Below are positions 1 through 10,990 of a DNA stretch of 64,000 bases, piece after piece. Every line of letters begins with the position of its first letter. Position 1 is the first letter of the stretch. This stretch comes from Cycas panzhihuaensis. Taxonomy: Eukaryota; Cycadophyta. Where the stretch lies: positions 172,553,741-172,617,740 of the forward strand of contig CM041465.1 in the NCBI GenBank assembly GCA_023213395.1. Direction: 5' to 3'. The notes under the pieces are model-generated. The model worked only from the letters and a program-made list of their open reading frames with translations, ran no database searches and was not told where the DNA came from. The position numbers and the translations under genes are program-made.

Positions 1-683
1 CGCGATTTGGATGCCCTTTGGAGATCGTCAGTGACCAAGGTGCCCACTTCCTCAACCAAACGATTGAAGCATTAACAACCGCCTTCATGATTAGCCATCG
101 AAAATCAACTCCTTACTACCCCAGAGCCAATGGTCAAGCGGAGAGCTCGAACAAGATAATTGAAAACTGCTTACGAAAGATATGTGACATCGGCAGATCG
201 GATTGGGCCGAGAAGTTACCCTCCGTACTATGGGCCTTTCGTACGACATACAAAAGATCAGTTGGCCAGACCCCATTCCAGCTTGTATATGGCACGGAAG
301 CCATCCTTCCGACTGAGTTCGAGATACCCAGCTTACGAGTGGCAATACAATGTCGATTGGACGACCTCCAGTCCTTGGAACGACGACTGGAAGATTTAAT
401 ACGGTTGGAAGAGACACGACATCTAGCAAACTGGGTGCAACATATAGAAAAGCGACGACAAAAAGCGTGGCATGACCGCCATTTGCGGAAACCACAATTC
501 AGCAAAGGTGATCAAGTATTCTTTGTCTGACGACAAATTCAAAACGCACCGGGAAACTCAAGATGCGATGGTTGGGACCATACATCGGAAAGAATTTTCG
601 AGCGGATCGGTGCGGCCGAGATCGACGGACCTCTGCTACCAACACGGGTAAATGGTAGCAGACTCAAGCCTTACATTGAGTAG
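1..683 (+). pseudogene. Ty3/gypsy (Athila/Tat-like) integrase C-terminal part, cut by window edge
   Basis: This is the last part of a retrotransposon integrase, the enzyme that joins element cDNA to chromosomal DNA. The catalytic-core strings SDQGAHF and YYPRANGQAESSNK (second Asp and the Glu of the DDE triad) are readable, followed by TPFQLVYGTEAILP and LEETRHLANW, typical of the Athila/Tat side of Ty3/gypsy. The frame stops at 528-530; homology continues after frameshifts as GKLKMRWLGPYIG and ends at LKPYIE with TAG at 681-683. The N-terminal zinc finger and first Asp lie left of the window. Element F at 53857-54303 carries the homologous segment (TPFQLMYGMEALIPYEFKIP), so both belong to one clade. 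Non-functional, because of the stop and shifts. Confidence 0.88.
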
Positions 684-1277
684 CCCAGCTTACCAGCAGG
701 ATCAGCTGGTTGTACTATAGCGTATTGCATGATGTTGAGGCAATCAATTGCCTTGATACCGAGCCATGATCCAGTTCGGTATGGATACAAAAATAGAAAA
801 AATTTTGGAAAAAACAAAAAAATAACCGTAACTCATTACTGATATAAGCAACAGCAGCATAATCTGAGAAAAATCAGAGGAAAATTCATCGGCATACAAG
901 CAAATTACGATTATGCACGTCTGAAAAAGGTATGTTACCAGTGCGTCACGATTGGAACAGTGATAAAAGTGAAAAATGCACTATACGTACCCAAGGAATT
1001 CACTAAAGTACGCATAGTTGAAAAAAGTGACTCAGAATTACACTATACGTGCACGAAAAGTGCACGCGACAGTGCACGCGTGTAAAGGATACTTAAGTGA
1101 CTGTTACATTATACGTACCAAAGAAAGTACGTAATCGAGTACGCATAATGGAAGTCTTTAACACTATACGTACCAAGGGCACGTATAAGACAAAATACGC
1201 AAAACGACAAATCATTACGTACCTGCGAACATTCCCGTGAGGTACGCAGAGCGGAACGGACTACGGCACGCAACGAT
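684..1277 (+). repeat. Spacer after pol with degenerate ~60-bp tandem repeats carrying TATACGTAC motifs
   Basis: No gene is seen between the integrase stop and the next ORF. The stretch holds four spaced copies of CA(C/T)TATACGT(A/G)C beginning near 979, 1041, 1106 and 1161, roughly 60 bp apart, interleaved with GTACGCATA-like and GTGCACGCG motifs. The same GTACG/CGTAC words are dense again in the LTR of this element at 2630-2970. This is internal 3' sequence of the Athila/Tat-like element; no known function is implied. Confidence 0.6.
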
Positions 1278-2472
1278 TTGCTCTGCACGCATCACAAGCG
1301 CCAAAGCGGAAACGGCAAGCGTTCCTCGAGTGCGTACATGCGGTTCTCACTGCACGCTTTGGTTTCTTTCTTACCTCTGGAAATCCACAGCCATAATGAG
1401 GACAGCAGGGTGCCAAGAGGCATATATTCCCAAGCTCAAAACGGACCTCCAAGCCCTACCAATGCATTTCAAACAAGGGTTAAGCGGTGGAAGGATTATA
1501 TTTTTTGTAACCCTATGTATTATGACCCGGAATTAATGGACCAAATCCTAATGGCCCTAAAAGCAAAGAAGAAGGTTAAAATGGACGCAGATATAGTCCA
1601 TACTATCACTGGACTTCCAAAGGAGGGAGAGGTTCCATTGGGAACAAAAAGATCGGAGGTTGACAGGGAAATGTGGATGAGAGAGCTATGCCAGCCTAAC
1701 ACTCAAATAATGTCCGGCGGAATTAGGGTAGCTGACATTATCGACGACAGATTACAGTGGGTTGCCAAAGTGATTAATTCCAGATTTTTGTCAAAGAGAG
1801 TATACCTACATCCAGGGAGGCATGATGCAGGTACTATTAAAAATTCGGGATGGAGAAAGAATGAATTGGTCCGAATTTTTGTCAGAGAATATGCGGCAGC
1901 AGTTGCAGGAAATCCGGACACACCCTTTCCGCCATCCTTCATTGCTTTTGGCAATGTTATTTTATCAGTGTCCGGAAGTTCAATTAACCAGAACCACCAT
2001 CTCTCCTCGGGAACCAATCATCAAACAGTGGGTAGCAGAGTTCCCAGATACAACAACAAGCATGGAAGCTAAACGGAGAGTTCAGAAGCAAATGCAGAAG
2101 GTCCTTACCTGGTTACAAAAAACTCCAGGAACACCTATTCCTCACAGGACAAAGCAAGCTGTCCATCGTCACGGGAAGAGGAAGAAAGGGGAGGAGGAAA
2201 CAGAAGAAGAAGAGGAGGAAGAGGCAGAAGCATCTTGGGAAGAATGGGAAGACTTCCCAGCAGCAGCAGAGGTCGGAGAGCCCTCAGCACCTCCTACACC
2301 GCAGGACAAAGCAGGCCCAATCATTCAGATGATTCAGGATTTGGAGGCAGGGTATAAAGCAGAAATAGCGGCCCTTCAGGAGAAAATAAAGGAGAAGGAT
2401 GCCATTATTGCCACCCTGACACAAATAAATGAGGAAATTTTGGGAGGACCGAGGCAGCAGGAGCCGCCTTGA
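1278..2472 (+). pseudogene. Additional ORF after pol of the Athila/Tat-like element, acidic and coiled-coil, one frameshift
   Basis: A sense-strand coding region sits between integrase and the polypurine tract, where Athila elements carry an env-like ORF. The first frame (1278-2072) reads through FCNPMYYDPELMDQILMA, TKRSEVDREMWMRELC and DDRLQWVAKVINSRFLSKR; homology appears to pass to the next frame near 1940-1970 and continues to TGA at 2470-2472. The second part has a basic patch (RHGKRKKG), a run of Glu (EEETEEEEEEEAEASWEEWE) and a heptad-like tail (IQDLEAGYKAEIAALQEKIK). I see no signal peptide or membrane segment, so an envelope function is not supported. I do not recognise the family; it could be a Gag-like or acquired protein. 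The true start is uncertain, because residues before about 1450 look non-coding. Confidence 0.6.
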
Positions 2473-2476
2473 GACA

Positions 2477-2490
2477 GAGTGGGGGAGGGA
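2477..2490 (+). promoter_or_regulatory. Polypurine tract of the Athila/Tat-like element
   Basis: Fourteen bases rich in A/G (GAGTGGGGGAGGGA type) lie five bases after the TGA of the preceding ORF and directly before the LTR. This is the plus-strand DNA priming site in reverse transcription. Confidence 0.75.
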
Positions 2491-3401
2491 TACCCCGAAA
2501 TTTTGATTTTTTGGAGTTTTGTTGAGCAAGGATGCTCAAACCCATAACTGTTGACCCGGGATAGATGTTGGAGTCAAAAGTGACCCAATGGCTGTGTGAG
2601 GACCAGAGGTAGGTCAGATAACCTGAGTTGTGCAGGTACGGACCGTACGGAGGTACGCACGAGGCAAAACGGCAGAAAAACAAGCATTGCAGTGCGTATG
2701 GCGGTGCGTGCACTGAACGGGTACGCATGACAGGAACGTACCAGTGGCGGAACGGAACCAAGCGGCGGCGGTACGCACGACTCCAGGGGACCAGTGAAGA
2801 CCTGTGGAGGTGCCAGACGTACGTACGGACGTACGGACTCAAAGGAATAATTAATTAAGGCCAAACAAAGTGATTAAGTGAAGAGGTACGCATGACTGAA
2901 GGGGTACGGTTATGACGATCATAACCCTTCACCAAAAGGTACCCGACATGAGTACCTAAGGAGGTACGCATGATTCACACAGTTGGTTAGGTGAGAGCCG
3001 AATATCGTGAGTCCGCAAAGGTGCGAGAGGCAGTCGCATGGCCCAATTGGAGCATGAATGTATGATAAGTACCATCTGGCACGCATGTAACAGAAGGATC
3101 GATGTCTTTGGAATGCTCAGGAATGCATTCCAGCCTCTGTGTAAATGAACTGTTGAATTAATAAAAGGAAGAGTTACGTGGAAATTGATGTATGCGTGAT
3201 GTTGTGATGATGATTTGCTGAAGTATGTATTGATTTACATCTGCATGTACCATTCTGTGAATTATATATGGAATGCATGTGGAATATATGTGAATGACCA
3301 TGTTGACAGTATCCTGAAACTAGACTATAGCGCTGTGTAACCTTGACAAGTGCAGCAAAGGGTATCTCGTAAGTGTAACGAGGCCCCCAGCGAATTCAAC
3401 A
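2491..3401 (+). repeat. 3' LTR of the Athila/Tat-like element (911 bp)
   Basis: Starts right after the polypurine tract (TACCCCGAAA, probably a mutated TG) and ends at GCGAATTCAACA. It contains AATAAAA near 3157 (possible polyadenylation signal) and many GGTACGCATGA/GTACGTACG words at 2630-2970. Its identity is supported by a reverse-oriented relative at 56209-56890, which shares GGTGAGAGCCGAA, a GGGTTATGA..CATAACC block and the string GTTGACNGTATCCT before the LTR end. The start base is less certain than the end. Confidence 0.72.
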
Positions 3402-3449
3402 TGGCAGAGACAAAGGTCTCTCTCAAATTTCACGAGAAACGGAGCTTGC

Positions 3450-4078
3450 TTCAACGAAATTCAAATTAACATGTGTTGGAGAGGCGCACGGCTAAATTGT
3501 AGTCAAGACGTTGGCCATACACTATCTAGGGTTTAGAAACCAGATTTAGAACTTCAGATCTCGATTTTTGAGATTAGATCACCCGCAAATAATGTCAATT
3601 TGAGGATACCTAGCTAGATTCAAGAGAAATGAGCGAAAAAACGTTAGTTTTTCAAGAAAAAATCACTGAAAACAGTGATAAATCTACTCAGTACTATTAG
3701 AAAATTGTTGCAGATCAGTTACAGGCCATAAAGGATAATCAAAAGATTGATTTACAGCAAAATGAGTAAACTCCTGAGATCTGCAAGAAATTCTTCAAAA
3801 AAATAATTTTTTAATGAAGGAAAAGACAGTGAAAAACACTATTTTCAACAATGTTTAACTGTTGCACCCACTGAATTCTGTCTGAAAATTTTTCAGATCT
3901 TGAAATGAGCCTCCTCCAGCCTGCAAGTAGCTTTAAAAAACTTGAATCTGCTGAAAATGAAGGCTAAACAAACCTTGGATCGCCTTCGAAGTGCGAAGGT
4001 CGTCACCAAGGGTTTGTAAACCCTAAATAGATCTCCTTAAAAACGAGAAATCAGAACAGAGAAGAACACCTTTCTATT
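3450..4078 (-). mobile_element. Leader of a Ty1/copia-type element (family K/L), no ORF
   Basis: Read on the minus strand, this follows the primer-binding site and matches the leader at 24199-24960 of the inverted copy. Shared landmarks are GAGATCTA, AGGGTTT..AAACCCTTGG, CTTCGAAGGCGATCCAAGG and CAGATCTGAAAA. No gag is left; the element is truncated near 3450 beside the Athila-type LTR. Non-coding. Confidence 0.7.
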
Positions 4079-4090
4079 GCTCTGATACCA
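4079..4090 (-). promoter_or_regulatory. Primer-binding site, tRNA-iMet type
   Basis: On the minus strand this is TGGTATCAGAGC, the 12-base complement to the 3' end of plant initiator tRNA-Met. It lies two bases inside the LTR end at 4093. Confidence 0.9.
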
Positions 4091-4092
4091 AA

Positions 4093-4630
4093 TGTTAGAA
4101 ATGGCATTCAACCTACAATAACCAGGATCTAGAAAGATGTGTTAATCTAGTTCTAGAATGAAGAAGATCAACACCAATAATAAAAGCTACTCAAATAAGC
4201 AAGACAATAGACCAAAGCATGAAAGAGCATGAGCAAGATGATACCAAAATATGGAGGAGATGGAATTGGTCCAATCTCCAAATGAATAACAATTTGATTA
4301 GCAAATTGGCAGCATAACAATACAACTCACACTCTACATGAGAAATGGTCTCAATATATAGAGTTACAGAAGAGACCTAAGGTGTTGGATGTATAACAAG
4401 TGTCAAACATCCAAGCTGCATCCTTTGCATGTAAGACATGTGTCCTTTTGGGCTCTCAAGTGAGCAAAAGTGCACAAGGGTCATTTTGACCCTTAAGTCA
4501 CAATATTATATCAATAGGAAAGAATGTGGGTGTGTACTTTATCACTTAAGTGATAAGGCACCCCATAAAGTACAAATAATATATGAACAATGAAGTATAT
4601 ATGCTTAACATGTCAACATAAGGTTTAACA
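4093..4630 (-). repeat. Copia-type 5' LTR, family K/L (538 bp)
   Basis: The minus-strand LTR runs TGTTAAACCTTATG to GCCATTTCTAACA. It aligns end to end with 23638-24184 on the other strand, sharing TTATCACTTAAGTGATAA, GGACACATGTC.TACATGCAAAGGATG and GACACTTGT. Its body contains the palindrome TTATCACTTAAGTGATAA. With its primer-binding site and leader it is the 5' end of a truncated element. Confidence 0.88.
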
Positions 4631-5400
4631 TCTCATATAAATGTTTATGTCTATCACAACTGCAAAGTTACTCTTTTGGCATCTATTCTAAACTTTAGTT
4701 GTCAATGCAAGTTTTCCAACTCATTTTTCATGAAGATATATGTAAGTATCTTCACTAAATTATAGGCGGAAATTCCCTGTCGAGTAAGCACCACTACTAA
4801 TAGTCTCGTTCAGTATTTAGAATTTTGTTAGCTTAAGGTTTCTTATGACATTGTTTTCCCTATTATTGATATTGTAAACAAGTATTTCCAAATAATCTGG
4901 ATTGAGTAGGATGGTACTGACTAACAATCAACATGTGCTCTAAATCCACAATATAAATTTGTAAATCTAATAAGATTGTTCTATGGTTTGAATGGGAATC
5001 CTATTTTCTTATGATTGTCAAAACAAGGGATCCAATCATTAACGCATATCATAGGGATTTACCTTAAGTTTCTCTTTTCCCTACTGGGTTTTGGGGCTAG
5101 CCACAAAAGTTGATATCACATAGTTCAAGAAAAACTCATCCAACAAATTTTCAATCTTTGTTTAGTTTTTTCTTTTCCATTCATCGTCATTCAAGTTAAT
5201 CATATCTTTTCTTGCATCTGTTTGGAGAAGCACATTTAATTGTGTGTGTCTACCCGGTGTCATGTTAAATATGTGTGCTACAATAAATATTAGGTGTGAG
5301 ATAAATTTGTATTTTCTTGATTGCCCGCCTGTTACATAACTCATCTTGCTATGGTATGTAAAGCATTAATACGCGGTGAGCTACCATAAGGTTAAGTGAT
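4631..5400. other. No gene seen
   Basis: AT-rich sequence with stops in all frames. It contains scattered retroelement-like words but no domain, PBS or polypurine tract that I can support. Confidence 0.6.
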
Positions 5401-5429
5401 AAGTTTAATTACAGAACTTGGTGCATGGG

Positions 5430-5625
5430 CCAATAAGCTAGCCAATGGAATGCAAGGCTGCTATGTTGTCCAATAGAATATAACACCACCTAGGCCACCA
5501 ATAGGATTGCATGGGAAAGACCCTCTTTTGTCTATATAAGGGTGGTGGATTGTAGAAGATGGTTAGCTCGATATTACTTTGTAAAAGATTGTACTACGAT
5601 ATTCTTCATTTGGTGATCAATTGAC
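5430..5625 (+). promoter_or_regulatory. Promoter-like remnant, possibly LTR U3/R
   Basis: Three CCAAT-like boxes (GCCAATGG, CCAATAGAA, CCAATAGG) precede CTATATAAGGG at 5534-5544, followed by about 80 bases resembling an R/U5 region. The arrangement fits an old LTR promoter; no matching LTR ends or PBS were found, so a host promoter is not excluded. Confidence 0.35.
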
Positions 5626-6720
5626 GCTCTTGTGCTTTTTGTGAGACTCTTTGATAATTTGTTTGTCCTTGTTGGTTTGAATAAAGTGGTTGTGAATTGC
5701 CATTTTTTTGTTATACCAAGGAACACCTGCAAGAAGAATCTTCTCACTACCCTTTTCTTTTTCTCCTACTTTTTTGTTGTTGTCAAGACAATATTGTTAT
5801 ATAGTAAAAAACACTACCAAATTACAACTACAAAGGGACAAAAAAAAAAAACTTAATGTAGACCATGGCAATATCCTTGCTTTAGCAAACCCATCCCTAC
5901 TCAATTCATACGAGCAGGACTATAGCTTCAGTATTGGCACATCCCACATTAAGTAGATTGTACTAATCGAACTTGTAGGGCTTTCCATACATTATTTGAA
6001 CTGATATGTTTATTGCCATCCTTATGCAACATGTGGAAATTAATAACGTAGTTGCAAGGTGTGACAATGTCCATACTTTGGGTGTCCACCCTAGTCCAAA
6101 TTATATGACTAGGACTATGCCCCAGACTCTAACACATTGCATACTTTCTAACTGGTACAAACAAATTTTGCAGATTATTTGTATTGCTCGCTTTATCAAA
6201 TGACATGTCAGCACAAATCTATTAAACCTACTTTAGCACATTCGTGATTGTCACCTGCATGAAAATTTCACCCAAAACCTTCTACCATAGCTTGTAATGT
6301 TCTTCATATTACATACTTCGAATGACCTCCATACCATTAATGTTACTCCCTCATCCTCTAGTTTGGTCTCAGTTGTAGGTGTTCCATACAAGTAGAAATC
6401 CATATATTCCAAATTTCTTTGGGGAATCCCTGGTATAGATGATCTTCAACGCTTAATGTCCAAAAATTGCCCATTGACAATTGGCATTCTAAGAAGTTCT
6501 AATGAGGATGAAACCCCTAGAAGGACGAAGGCATAAGGATTTTGCGATATGTTTTGCCCACAACATTTTACCTTGCAAGGTACCTCTGTGTGTTATTTTG
6601 ATGAAGTGTAGAATTTGTGATGATGGAGCAGGTCAAACCAATGTGAAGATATTTAAGATCAACATGCAGCTGGAAGACATGGTGTGTTAGATCATGTGAC
6701 AACAATGTTTTGGAGGCAAA
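5626..6720. other. No gene seen
   Basis: AT-rich debris. Short open frames here (for example 5632-5856) are low-complexity and match nothing I recognise. Confidence 0.55.
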
Positions 6721-6724
6721 ATTT

Positions 6725-6865
6725 TTGACAGGTTCGCAACGCGGTTTCCCCCCTAAACTTCCTCAAGAGGATCCAAGGGGGGCTCGCCCCCTTTTACCGG
6801 GGGGTGCAGAGGGTGCTAAAACCCCCTCGCAAAGAGGGGGTTCAGGGGTGATAGCCCCCGACCCA
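6725..6865. repeat. G/C-rich hairpin array with G runs
   Basis: In an AT-rich setting, 140 bases carry successive runs of five or six G or C that pair locally: GGGGGGCTCGCCCCC, ACCCCCTCGCAAAGAGGGGGT, and a further AGGGGTGATAGCCCCC. Upstream is GCGGTTTCCCCCCTAAAC. It lies ahead of an LTR-like end at about 7125-7185, so it may be the R region of a Copia-type LTR. Confidence 0.6.
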
Positions 6866-7200
6866 AAAAGCTAGCACTGTAAAGCATATTAAATTGTAAA
6901 GAGAATCAGGGTCGTTCGTTCAAAATATCCCAAATTTGATGGTCGAGATTTGTGCCTTGTATGACTCTCTCATATAGTCCGATTTTGGGTGTTTTTTCAT
7001 TATGTTGACTGTATTCGATGTATTGGATGTATTGTATTGAGAAGAGGGGACTGCTTGTTATTGTTGTGAGCATTCAACTGCATATTATATACATTTTTCC
7101 ATTCTTGCATAATAAAGATCGATACCTTCCCTATGTGGATGTTTCCCTAACATACCGCTAGGGTTGTACCACGTTATATCGAGTGTATATATGATGCTTT
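6866..7200 (+). repeat. Probable Copia-type LTR R/U5 remnant
   Basis: AATAAAG near 7111 is followed by GTGGATGTTTCCCTAAC, GCTAGGGTTGTACCACGTTATATC. This resembles the conserved GTGGACGTAG..ACCACGT motif found near the 3' ends of many plant Copia LTRs. No flanking PBS or partner LTR was found. Confidence 0.4.
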
Positions 7201-8640
7201 GGCTTTCTGATTTATTTATTGTATTGTCTCTGGTTTAAGAACTTGCATGTAAAATTTTAGTTTCAGTTCCTAAAACTAGTTGCAAAATAGTTTAGATCTT
7301 GGTAGCAGTTTCTACTTATTGGGACCTAGTTTTCTCAACATGGTGGATGGTTATGTGAAAGGAAATAGCATTCTGCTCATCGTTGAAATAGCTTTGGACT
7401 ACAAGAAGAGTACGAACCACAATGTAGTCTTGGAATGTCATTGTCAATACTTGGATTTGCAAAGCAAGCTGATGGAAGATAAGGGGTGAAGCCCCGCTAG
7501 ACACCCTTTGTACAACCATTGGTGCATTTGCTATTTTTTTGTGTTATTCAAACAAATTAAGAAACTTGTCCAACCTAGCTCTAATACCAAATTGTAACAT
7601 CTTTTTCATCTGAACAAGGGTTTCTTAAACAAATATTGGGCTTCTGTACTTTGTATAATGGAAATATGATAAATAAAAATTAGAGTAGTATATTTTATTT
7701 TAAAAACAATGGTATTCTCTATTTTATCAATATGTATTATTTGAAAACAGTGGTGTGTTATGCACATTCAACATACAATGTAGAATAAGAAAATATTATG
7801 ATGTTTTCAAAATGTCTTGCATATTTTATTAATAGTTGCACAGTATTCATAGAATAAATAAACATTCTATTATAACTTGCAATGGTACATACCTGAATTA
7901 AGGATGCCAAGCAAGACATAGGCTAGGAGGAGGAGAGGTCTGCAGCAACAGATATTCGTGCATAAACCGGGCTTTGACAACCCTCAACACCAATGCCTAA
8001 ATTGGGTGGAAACCCAACCCCCCGCATACCAAATCTAGATTTAGGGCTGCTGTGGTGAGCAATCGCGTGACCTCCTTGTGGCTTCCGCTTTCTAAGGTTT
8101 CAACTAAGATCCAAAATCCCATCAAATTGGATTCATCCTAGTTCCAAGAATCCCAAGCTTGTTATCCTCCTCTCCTTCCTCTTCCAAATATATACATATT
8201 GTAGTTGGTCACTAAGAGGTATGACTCTTACTTTATGGTGTTCTTTCATAAATAAATAAATTAATCATTGATTAATGGATATTTACTCCATTTTAATTAA
8301 ATCTTCCTTTCTCCTATTTAAGGGAAATTAGGCATGTGATAGGAAATAAAGTGAAAAGTCACTAGTACGGTGAAGAGTCAAAAGTCACCTTAACCGTATG
8401 AAGTTAATAGCCGCTAGTAAGATGAAGAGTTCAGACTCATGCCTTGAGGGTCTTATAAATACCCCTTTTAGAAGTCATGACTTCCTCCACTATACATAGC
8501 CTCTTTTACACACCTAAGTTCAATATTACTATAGTAATACATAGTCCCACTTAGGATTATGATAAAAATACATAAACTTTTCGGTGAGGTATAATACTTT
8601 CTCCCCCCCCACCCCCCTTAGGGGGACCATTTCCCTCCAT
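7201..8640. other. No supported gene
   Basis: A 69-codon open frame at 7280-7489 is not recognisable. The stretch 7880-8170 is less AT-rich but has no long frame. CTTCTCCCCCCCCACCCCCC at about 8600-8620 is a polypyrimidine run. Confidence 0.5.
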
Positions 8641-9185
8641 GATCCATGGACATAAATCATTTGCCTTTATAAATGTTGTAGCAAGCGAGCCAAATATAAT
8701 ACAGCAAACAGAAGCTTTATTCCTGACAAGTAATGATAGTATTCAAAGCATATCACAGTACTTCAAAATGGATTTCATACATTCACCGTAGATAACATGT
8801 ATTCACAGTAGTAAAACCCTTATCAATATGATTCAACAAAGATAACAACAACATAAATAGATAACAAATAATGATATTAATAAAACAATAACACCTGATA
8901 CAATGTCTAGCAATTGACGAACCCTCTGCAATGTGAGAGTGACCCTCCAACAGGCTCGAGGCCTTAATGGCACGAAGCCATCTCTCAATACTAGAATTCT
9001 CCAAGATTATTTACAACTGAGGGAGGGTTCTTCATTTATGGCCAACTTCTTAATTTTTCCTCCAAAAATTTAACTTCATAATAAAATAAAATAAATGATT
9101 CTTCTTTTAATTCTTTTAAAAATCGACTTCACCATAATAAATTCTCCATATAAAATTGACTTCTTTTATTTTAGGAACGCTACAA
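8641..9185 (-). repeat. Probable 3' LTR of chromovirus H, diverged
   Basis: On the minus strand the polypurine tract of element H is followed by TGTAGCGTTCC, matching the start of the related LTR at 63298 (TGTAGCATTCC). Farther in, GAAGTTGGCCATAAATGAAG and GGAGGGTCACTC..GCAGAGGG resemble the GGCC..TATTTAAGGAGG and GGAGGG..CTTGCCTCGAAGAG blocks of the H 5' LTR. The lower end is approximate. Confidence 0.45.
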
Positions 9186-9202
9186 TTCCCCTCCCCTTAA
9201 AA
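9186..9202 (-). promoter_or_regulatory. Polypurine tract of chromovirus H
   Basis: Minus-strand TTTTAAGGGGAGGGGAATTG lies between the pol remnants and the LTR start TGTAGCG. It is equivalent to the GAGGGGAGGGAC tract of element P at 27952. Confidence 0.7.
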
Positions 9203-10340
9203 TGATACTCTGCCCTCGAAGTATCAAGAATTTCTTGTAGCTTAGTCTAAACTTCCAACCACCACCTGCTAGATCCTGTAGGTCATGACAATTTGGCTCG
9301 ATCTTGCATCTTCTGTGGAGATTTGCTAGTACACATCTTGAATTTGCCGATGTTTGTTCTTGGGGCCAAGTACATGCTATATCCTGTTCTGCATCAAGAT
9401 GTTATAATTGATATGCTACTTCGCCAATTTTGGCCAAAACTTTATAAGGTCTAAAGAATATACGTTGTAACTTGTATAGATCTACTTGCTTTAAGTTGGT
9501 TTGTTTGTATGGTTGCAAACGAAGAAATGCCCAATCTCCTGGCACAGAAGTTCTTTCTGTTCTATAGACATCTACTTGTTCTTTCATTCTATTCCAGGCT
9601 AAATTCAAGCTATCCTTTAAACCACCAACGTTTGTTGCATTTGTTGTTGATATTCTTCAACTACCTAGAATTTGGAGGGTCTTGTCTAGTTCAAAATTGA
9701 GGGTGGTTCAAACACATATAGCGCTTGGAATTGAATCATCTTAGAAGCAATATGGTAGTGGTGTTATACCACCATTTGGCCAAATGAAGCCATTTATGCC
9801 ATTGGTGAGGTCTATTTGCAACAAAATTATGTAGGTAACCTTCAAGGCATTTATTGACCACCTCGGTTTGTCCATCAGTTTGTGGGTGATAGACTGTTCT
9901 CAAGTTTAATTTGGTACCTAGCAATTTGAATAATTCTTGCCAAACTTTGCTCATAAACTTAACATCTCAATCGCTAATAATTATTTTTGGAAAATCATGG
10001 AGGCAGTAGATTTCCTTGATAAATAATTCTGCTATCTGAAACGCCTTCGCAACTACTTATGTGTCCCGAAAATGGGCATATTTTGTCAATCAATCAACCA
10101 CTACAAAGATGGCATATTTCCCTTCTGATTTAGAAAGTCCTATGCTAAAATCCATGGATATCTCTTCCCACTTTTGCTCCAGAACATGCAGTGGTTAGAG
10201 TAAGCCAAGGATTTTTTGATTTTCACTTTTGTTCCCTTGGCAGACATCACATTTCGCTATGAACTTTTGTATTTTGGTTTTCATTCCTTTCTAGAAAAAA
10301 TTATCTCAAATATGTCGATAGGTTTTATCGATTTCAGTGT
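9203..10340 (-). pseudogene. Chromovirus H integrase, multiply broken
   Basis: Integrase inserts element cDNA. Read on the minus strand the order is: zinc-finger cysteines in CDVCQGNKS (about 10235), core start MDFS with the first Asp (about 10155), VVVD.LTKYAHF, the second Asp in a SD*D string interrupted by a stop, then YHPQTDGQTEVVNKCLEGYL with the catalytic Glu (about 9860), and the C-terminal WAFLRLQPYKQTNLK and FFRPYKVLAKIGEVAYQL (9402-9560). Stops and frameshifts separate the pieces. It is close to element P at 26679-27938 (DLFKLAGTKLNMSTAYHPQLDGQ), so P, H and the LTR at 63298 form one family. The chromodomain end is not clearly readable here. Confidence 0.85.
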
Positions 10341-10344
10341 AGCC

Positions 10345-10990
10345 CCCAATCACGGAACAATGTGCTTCTTCTAGAATCTTTGTTTTTATTGCGGTGACTG
10401 CGAGAACTAGTACCTTCCCTTTCCTTAAGATTAGTTTCCCACGAAGACTATACTTGGTATAGTTTCACTTTTTGATCCCTTGTAAAGCTTCTTCAGATAG
10501 AGCGTTGTTGGTATAACTACGAACTAACTCTTTGATCCATTCAAAAGTGATTACAATAATGCTTAGCAAGGAAAATTGGTCATCTTCGTGATCTCCTATC
10601 GATACCCAGGATAAAGAGTCTACAATAACATTTTCTTTTCCTTTCTTGTAGATGATCGAGAAAACGAAGGCTCGTAGCTTGCTCACCCACTTTTGTTGCT
10701 CATCTGATAATGAAGCTTGGCCAAGAAAATATTTCAAGCTATCATGATCTGTTTTGACTATGAATTTGTTACCCAACAAATATTGCCGCCATTGATGTAT
10801 GGCATGCATGACAACTAACATTGCCTTGTCATAAATCAACTTGAGGCATTCACGGGTGTTATGTTTCCTACTTTCATATGCTAATAGACGCCCTTCTTGT
10901 AACAATATTGCTCATATTCCTAATCCCGATGCATCACATTCAATGGTGAATGGCTGGGAAAAGTTGGCCATTGCCAATACAAGAGCTTTG
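10345..10990 (-). pseudogene. Chromovirus H RNase H region
   Basis: RNase H removes the RNA strand during reverse transcription. The best frame (10465-10905) reads LLAYESRKHNTRE, then VVMHAIHQWRQYLLGNKFIV with KTDHDSLKYFLGQ, QQKWVSKLRAF and YKKGKENVIVDSLSW. These are diagnostic of the Ty3/gypsy RNase H and its connection. The upstream RNase H start is broken near 10905-10990. Confidence 0.87.

Noticed and set aside
91-505. Antisense frames over the integrase
   Set aside because: Shadows of the plus-strand integrase; no independent motif.
1278-2472. Envelope protein
   Set aside because: No signal peptide, transmembrane segment or Cys pattern can be seen.
5632-5956. Phe-rich short frames as membrane peptides
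   Set aside because: T-rich low-complexity sequence gives such frames by chance.
7280-7489. 69-codon plus-strand frame as a gene
   Set aside because: No recognisable motif, no neighbours to support it, and an antisense frame of equal length.
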